A DNA stretch of 22,209 nt, taken from Plakobranchus ocellatus. Lineage: Eukaryota > Mollusca > Gastropoda > Plakobranchidae. Location: contig BLXT01005610.1 in assembly GCA_019648995.1 (NCBI GenBank), forward strand, positions 1,100-23,308, given 5' to 3'. The notes under the pieces were generated by a model. The model was not told the DNA's origin. It saw only the letters and a program-made list of their open reading frames with translations, and did not search any database. Made by a program: the position numbers and the translations under genes. This document shows positions 11,101 to 18,200 of the stretch, in pieces; the stretch's first letter is position 1, and each line of letters opens with the position of its first letter.

Positions 11101-13013
11101 GACGTCAATATAAAAGTTGCATTGATAAAATCCAAAGACTGCCTGAAGAGATTTCGTTTAAAAATTGTCTTAGTTACATTGTCAGAAATGACTATGTGGC
11201 AGGATGGGAGGGATGACTTGCAAGGTGACGATGAAGTCTACAAATGGTACCACTTTTTTATGGTCTGAGGGTTGATGTCCAAATGAAAAGAATTTTCGGT
11301 TTTTCCTGAGCTATCCGACTAAAACCTACAGTTTTGCATCGCGAGTTGATGGCAGCTATCGAAACTTTGAAATGTCTGGACTTCACAGTTAAAGCCGTGA
11401 TTTGGGGACATGGCTCGAACAATTGTTCTGTGTTCAGAAACTGAGTTACAGCTAACAAACTTTATTTTATTCATTTAGCGAGTGAAATCCTCGTCATGGT
11501 TGAATAAACTTGGTAGTTACAGTGCGGCCACTGCCATAGCCTTTTTTATGCTAGGCACGAATTCTTCCACCAAGCTACAAGGCTACATCAAAGGTTGTCC
11601 AAAGATTTGAAGAATGCCAGGAATAACGCTTTGAAGATTCTTTCTTCATTGCAGATGGTGCTGTGTCTTAGAGGGTCATCATAGATTGATCTTAAAGGCA
11701 AAAGACCAAATATTTCTTCTAAAAAATGGATCCCAAGCTGACAAAGAGGCAAATAGAGGTCCCAGTCTTTTCAAAACTTCGAGACAATTTGGCAGTCCAA
11801 GTCCTCTGCCACAGCATTGCCACCGGCATAGACTTTGTTTGTCTGAAAAGCATCATTCGAGCAAGCCACATGGCTACATCCAAAGTTGTCCAAAGATTTC
11901 CCAGACTCTTCAGCCTCTTCAACATTTTCAATGTCAATGACGGCAGACCAAAGCCCCTTTCAAAGACATCTAAAAAATCGTCATGTTATATTGCTTTCTT
12001 CTTAACCCTATCCGTGTGTGGGGGGTAATTTTGTTACCCCAAGGCTTGTTGTTAATTTTTTTTTTTAAATACTTAAAATAGGAATATTTCTTTCAACTTT
12101 TCAGCATTCCTCAAAAATTTAATTTGACATATGATTACATAAGAATGATTGACGGAAAATCAATATTGAACTGACCTGAGGTAATTTCTGAAGCCCTCCC
12201 TATATTTTTTACAATTTAAAGTATGGGGTGATTTTGTTACCCTCCCCCTGTACGAATAGGTATATAGCATTTTCTTTTACTATGTATGGTATGGAGACAC
12301 GCAGTTACCCCACAAGTACGGATAAGACTATTTACTATTTATTTAAAATGAATGGGCACTCAGTTCCGCGCGACGTATGGATACGACAATAAAACAACTC
12401 GTACAGATAGGTTTAAGCGAGAGCATGGCTTAAAACCCTTGAATACGGCATTGAAGATGTAAAAAAATTGCATAAAGCCTACCTTGCATCAGAGGATGGT
12501 TAAGCCCTCTGTGCGCACAGCCCCGTCACGTCCCTGTCAACCGAAAACAGCTGTATCTAAGCAGGCTTTGACGAATGTGAGACTGCTGTTATCCTGGATT
12601 GCCCTTTCCACTGTTGGGATATTTTCCTAATTTGTAGGAATTATTAGCCTGTTTGGCAATGAAGCACACATTTCCTTTTTTTTTCCTTGTAAAGTAGTGA
12701 GGAATCGTACCTGAAATTCACCACATTGCAATAGCTAATGAATAAAGAATACAAAAATTTTGGGAAATTTCATAATTAGTATATATGTTTGTGTGTGTGT
12801 CTGTTTGCACGTGGCGGATTTATGGTTAAGTCAGGCAAAGAGAGACAGAGAGAAAGAGACAGAGAGAGAGAGATAGGGGTGGAAACAGATGACAAAGAAA
12901 GAGAATGAATTAGGAGTTAGGCCTACTGAGATCGGTAGTAGGAGGAGAGTTATACATATAATTATCGACAGTGTTTGTGCATATAACTGTGTGCACGCGG
13001 CGGTGTTTATGGT

Positions 13014-13059
<46 letters not shown>

Positions 13060-14297
13060 GAGTGAGTGAGAAAGAGGGAGAAAGAGAGAAAGAAAGACAG
13101 AGAGAGAGAGCGAGAGAGAGAGAGAGAGAGAGAGATATGGAAACATCTGACAAAGAAATAGAATGAATAAGGCGTTAGGCCTACTGAGATGGGTAGTAGG
13201 AAGAGAGATTGAAGAGGAATGGGCGAAGATAGGTAAAAATTGATTACACGAAATGCATTGATAATTTGCTAAGGTTTTGGTTTTTTAATGGTTTTTAATG
13301 GGCTTTTTCTCTTGTAAGTTAACGCTTGATAAACAGAGACAGGGATAAACACATGACGCGAGAGAAGCAGAGGCCATACGTTAAGAATGTTGTCAATTTA
13401 AATTTAATGTTGATGGCTCATTTGTTTGGAGGTAGGAAGATGTTCCATTATTGATTTTGTACTTTCTGGAGTTTCTGTTGCTTTTTCTTCTCTTCTGCTT
13501 CCGTTGGCTGTTGATCCGCTTCAGCTCCTGGTGAATTTTCAATGGATACTGTCAGATTCTGTCCGCAGTGGCTTTACTACATCGCAATAAAATGGGTAGC
13601 TAGGTCTTCTAAATCTCGACAAAAATAAAAACGGCCAGGAAAGCAATTGCAAAGCACATCGGAATACAGAATGACAACCTTGTCTGCACCCCTGTTTCCC
13701 TTGTACTTGGGCCATGCATTGTAGGCACTTCTCTTTAAAGGGGAGTTTATGAATATTGATACTAATTGTAAAGTAAACTTTAAATTTGACTTGTTTCAGC
13801 ACAGTGTCCGCTGGGCTGAACTCAATATCGGCGGTTATTTTAGAGGATTATGTCAAGGTTTATGTAAAACGTCACATACGGGACAACAAAGCACGGCTGT
13901 ATTCACAGATTATAGGTAAGTTTTATTTCATTACGTGCATTGAAGGGGATTGTCAACAATCAATCCACCATTCACACAGCAACGTCGAAGTAAAATTGTC
14001 TCTACAATTTTATGATTATCATCTTAATTATTCTATGTAACTCATTCTCACAGAGGTTAACATGAATTGCAAAAGAGATGCATAATCTTCTCTGAGAAGC
14101 TAACCTGAAACTGAAGATGGCAATTTTAAAGTCATGCTCTCTTCCTTGCTTGGATGTCTGCAGCAATTTTTGTATCTTGGGATAAAGCATGTGATAAAGG
14201 TCACATGTAATGACAAGTCATTCCAGTTTGTATTAGGTCATTTTAACTTCTATAAAATTATGGCAATTCGTATTTAATTATGTATGTATTATATAAT

Positions 14298-14361
<64 letters not shown>

Positions 14362-15094
14362 GTATAACTGAATTGTATTCGAGAATGTCGAACTGTTTTC
14401 ATGAGTACATTAAATCCACAAATATTTGCTGCTGATGAGTATGAAGAATCAATTGGCTAGGTCAACGCGATTACCTTGAATCAGAGCGGAGAATTCATGT
14501 CTTGTTTCAAAAAATTGCTGAATCACGACTTCACCTGCTTAATCGATTTTTCTTAGTCAAAATTCTTCAAAGGTGTAGTCAATCTTGTTCATCTACAATT
14601 TTGCTTTTATCAAGGTTGCAAGCGCACTCTCACAACTTTAAAACCTCACATGGTTTTGGCCAAGTGTTACCAAAAGTATTGAGTGAAATAAATAATATTG
14701 TGAAAAGTGTGAAATTCGGATAAATTCTATTTTTTTTTATAAGTAACACATACATATGACAGAGAGTTCACACACCCTCCCTCTCCATCCTTAGGACATT
14801 TTTCAGGTCGCGTTTAACTTGACATGGTTAGTAAAAGTTCTAGATTGAGACGTGAATCTGCACCTACGTGTTATTGCTCATGTGAATCACTCTCTGGCAC
14901 AATGTCAAACTACAGTTTATGGTTCCCCAAGATTCTATTGAGCTTAATATTGAGTGTTCTTTCCTGATTTTAATTACCGTATGTCGCTGTCCCTGTATCT
15001 TCTTGATCTTGCATGTTTAGAATTCTAATGAGATGCTAATCTCACTGACGTCAAGAGACGTTTCTCGATCCCGTCTACATTTTCCTTTATACTA

Positions 15095-15172
<78 letters not shown>

Positions 15173-15190
15173 TTACTACTACTATTACTC

Positions 15191-15256
<66 letters not shown>

Positions 15257-18200
15257 TTACTACTATTACTGCTACTGCTGTTGCTGCTGCTGATGCTGCT
15301 GCTGATGCTGCTGTTGTTAGTGGTGGTGGTGGTGCTGCTGCTGCCGCCGCTACTGCTGCTGCTACCACTACTGCTACTGTTACTCCTGCTCCTTCTCCTC
15401 CCACTCTTACCACTTCTTCTACTGCTGCCGCTGCTGCTTCTGCTCCTCCTTTTTAAATACAAAAATGTGAACAATATAAATTCAATTCTCGACGCCGGTA
15501 ATTTCTAAGAGAAGATTCGAGTTGATCCAAAAACATGTTTAAATTGCTTTTTGGATCTGTATGTTTTTATTTTGTATGAAAATGATTTCAGAGCTCTCGA
15601 AGGCCGAGACAAGATAGTGAAGGAGATAGAAACTTAGGAATTGAGAAGTGCAGTAATTAATTATTTATTTTTTTCTATGCTGAGAGCCTTGCTTTTTTTA
15701 TTCCATATTATTACGAGTCTAGAGTATATATTTAGAAAATATGCCAGGAAAAAAGAGGTAGGGTGGGAAACGTTAAAAGGAGGAGATGAAAAGAAAGAAA
15801 ATTCATCCACTGGTGACAATCAATCATTAAGGGATGATTTCAGATTCATCACTCCATGTGATCCCAATGCTTTTAAAACATACAAAATACTTTAGCAGAT
15901 TTCCACCATTGTCTAAATGTTTGTATTCTGAATGGTTTACAAGATCTTTTGTATAATAAACTCTATGAATAATAATTTTGCAAAAACTCCGTAAATGACT
16001 GTGTAAGAATAAAAAAAGGCTTTTTAATCGTGTTTGGTTTCTATCGTAACCTTTCGAAAGATACATTTTTAACATCAGTATTGTGAGGTTAATAATGCTA
16101 ATTTTTTTTATTTCTGAGAAGATGTCTTGTCTTTTTCAAAGGAAATTTTAGGTGTATTAATTTCTTCTATTGACGAATACTGACAGATCCTGTCCACAGT
16201 GGTTTTACCAAGGATGAGTTAAAAAGAAGATGTGGCATACAGTCAATTTTCTTATTTACTTTGTAGTTGATATTTTTTCATCCTTATTTGCAATAGCAGA
16301 AAGGTAAATTAAAGTTTTAAGTGAACCCTCGAAGATATGTTTCTTTCACGCTAAACCGCATCTTCCGCATACTCGTGCCATCTTGCTGTCACAATTTTCT
16401 TACGAAATAATTAGGCTATGAGAAGGTTCATTTTATGTTTCAGCATTCCTTTTTTTTTTTTAGTAGTCAAATATTTTTCAAAATTTATGAACAAAAGGTA
16501 GGGTCTCCCTTACAACTGATCTCATGGTTCATTCTCTTTTTTTTTTCTTGTTTGAGACTTAACTGAGAAGACCAAGGTCATGTCAAAAAGAAGCTCCATG
16601 TACTTCATATCAAGCCAACGCCAATGAGGAAAAGGCAGAACAACCTGCTCCGTAGTTTCACTCACATATAAGGGTTTTCATATAACTCCCTAAAAAACGA
16701 GGGACAATTAATATAAACAATATAAAATAATCAGTTTAATGAGCCATTTTACAAAAATTACGTCGAGGGTTTAAATGCACAGAATGTCCAAAAAAGCTAA
16801 TATTAGAAATAATTTTTACAGTAAACAGGAATTGGAAACGCAATATTCATTTCTCAATGCTTATAACAAAGTGTATAGAAATGCGAAAAGATCTCCATCT
16901 CTCTTCATTGAATATTTGGAGGCCTTTAACAAGTCTATTGTGAAGACCTGTTTCAAATGTTGAAAGGCTGAAGATTGTAAAGATTCAAAAGATATTAGAA
17001 ATATGTATTAATATCAAATTGCAGTTGTTAGAATTGAAGAAGAATACATTGATTTCACATACACCTAAAGAGATGTCAGGCACAGATGTGTAATGCGTTC
17101 TGATCCTTTTTAGAATATAAAGTCAAATAATCTGAAGGAATATAGGGGATATTCCTGGAAAAAAAGTAAAAGGAGAAAATCTTAATACACTCAGGTATGC
17201 AGTCGATACAGAAGAGAGAAGACCTTTAATTGAAGGCCTAAGCTAAGTTGATGGGCGATAGGAAATAGTCGCAACAACAGTCTTCTAATTTAAACAGCTA
17301 AGATTGTGCTATGAGGACATGATTGCCAATATTTCTTCTAGACAGGACTCTTTAAAAAGCAGGTGAGCAAGACATTTTCAAAAGTTTGAAAGAGATACTT
17401 CAAGTAGTCTTACATCAAAGTCAGGTACCCAGCCCATTCTAAAAGGTTTTCTTTCTTAAATTCTGTATCCTGCTGCCGGAGACCTTTTCAAGTAGTAGAT
17501 CAAATGTTCATGATTTTGATCCTAAGAAAGATAATTTGCCAACTGGCGTAGATGAGAACCCTTTCGTATCGTTCCTCTTATGAAATCCGCATCATATCCT
17601 TAATCCATACAAATGAAAGAGGACATTAACTCTAAACTTCTGCTACATTTTCATCACACCGAATTTGTTATCTTTTTTAATTGTACGTTAAACAATAAAT
17701 TATCATTAAAAGTGGGGAATAGATGAAGACATTGATTTGTTTACGGATTGTCTTCGTTCTTTTGAGGACATTATTTGTGTAAACATTCGAGCTCTGACGA
17801 TGCACGGATCTTTTCAAAAATCAGTATTTCTTTTTTTCTAACGTGATGACTTATATTTTGAAATCTAGATGTTTTGTCAGAGAAAGCCAGAATATTGATT
17901 TTCATTTTTGTTTCATTTTTCTCTAGCTGTTTTGGTCAGTGTTCTTTGTCTCCAACTGGTTTTACTGGTAGCTAAGATCGAAGGTATTATTAAGGTAAGT
18001 AAGAAGATCTGAAAGTTATCATTATGAACAGAGATAATTTACAAACGTGGTAGAATATTATTGTGTTGAAAATATACTTTCTTAGCATGCAGGAAGTCAC
18101 ACTAAATGAATCGTAGCCTGGTGTTTTTAGGGGGTTCATTTTGATATTTTAAAGACTGTGAGTTACCATACTGCCTCAGCGGCACAGGATGGGAGTTAGC

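Larger units (their letters stand above)
10437..11965 (+). mobile_element. Broken P-element/THAP9-like DNA transposon
   Basis: Parts of a P-element-type transposase occur in order on one strand. First, the C-terminal half of a THAP zinc finger (10439-10642): LCSIHFDDSQF then NRPKPPTAVPTLF, i.e. the C..H pair and the AVPTxF signature. Second, a Leu/Lys coiled coil (10725-10946: MLKLKKKIDSQRKRIKRQQ). Third, RNase-H-like core pieces (11187-11480): NDYVAGWEG, VLHRELMAAIETLK, KAVIWGHGSNNCSVFRN and KLYFIHLASEILVM, matching family text such as V.DQGSNNR..FK. Fourth, a later block (11726-12000): DPKLTKRQIEVP, LRDNLAVQVLCHSIATGI and RFPRLFSLFNIFN, matching LTPKLT..HI..P..KM.V..AAQVLSHSVAAGI. P-family transposases move DNA by cut-and-paste. 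This copy is dead: it has several in-frame stops (for example at 10643, 11214, 11311 and after VFRN near 11442), a frame change between the core and the later block, the core Asp replaced by Gly (GHGSNN for DQGSNN), and no N-terminal THAP half. Confidence 0.8.

Noticed and set aside
11258-11458. Minus-strand 66-codon frame
   Set aside because: It is the shadow of the P-element core block (KAVIWGHGSNN), which reads on the plus strand.
12910-13146. Minus-strand Ser/Leu-rich frame
   Set aside because: It is the translation of a GA microsatellite.
13539-13802. Minus-strand 87-codon Cys-rich frame, considered as a piggyBac C-terminal zinc finger
   Set aside because: Cys spacing does not fit, and the frame overlaps the SLC5 exon D acceptor.
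15025-15508. Long poly-Ser, poly-Tyr, poly-Val and poly-Leu frames on both strands
   Set aside because: They are readings of the ACT/GCT trinucleotide array in different phases, with no unique sequence of their own.
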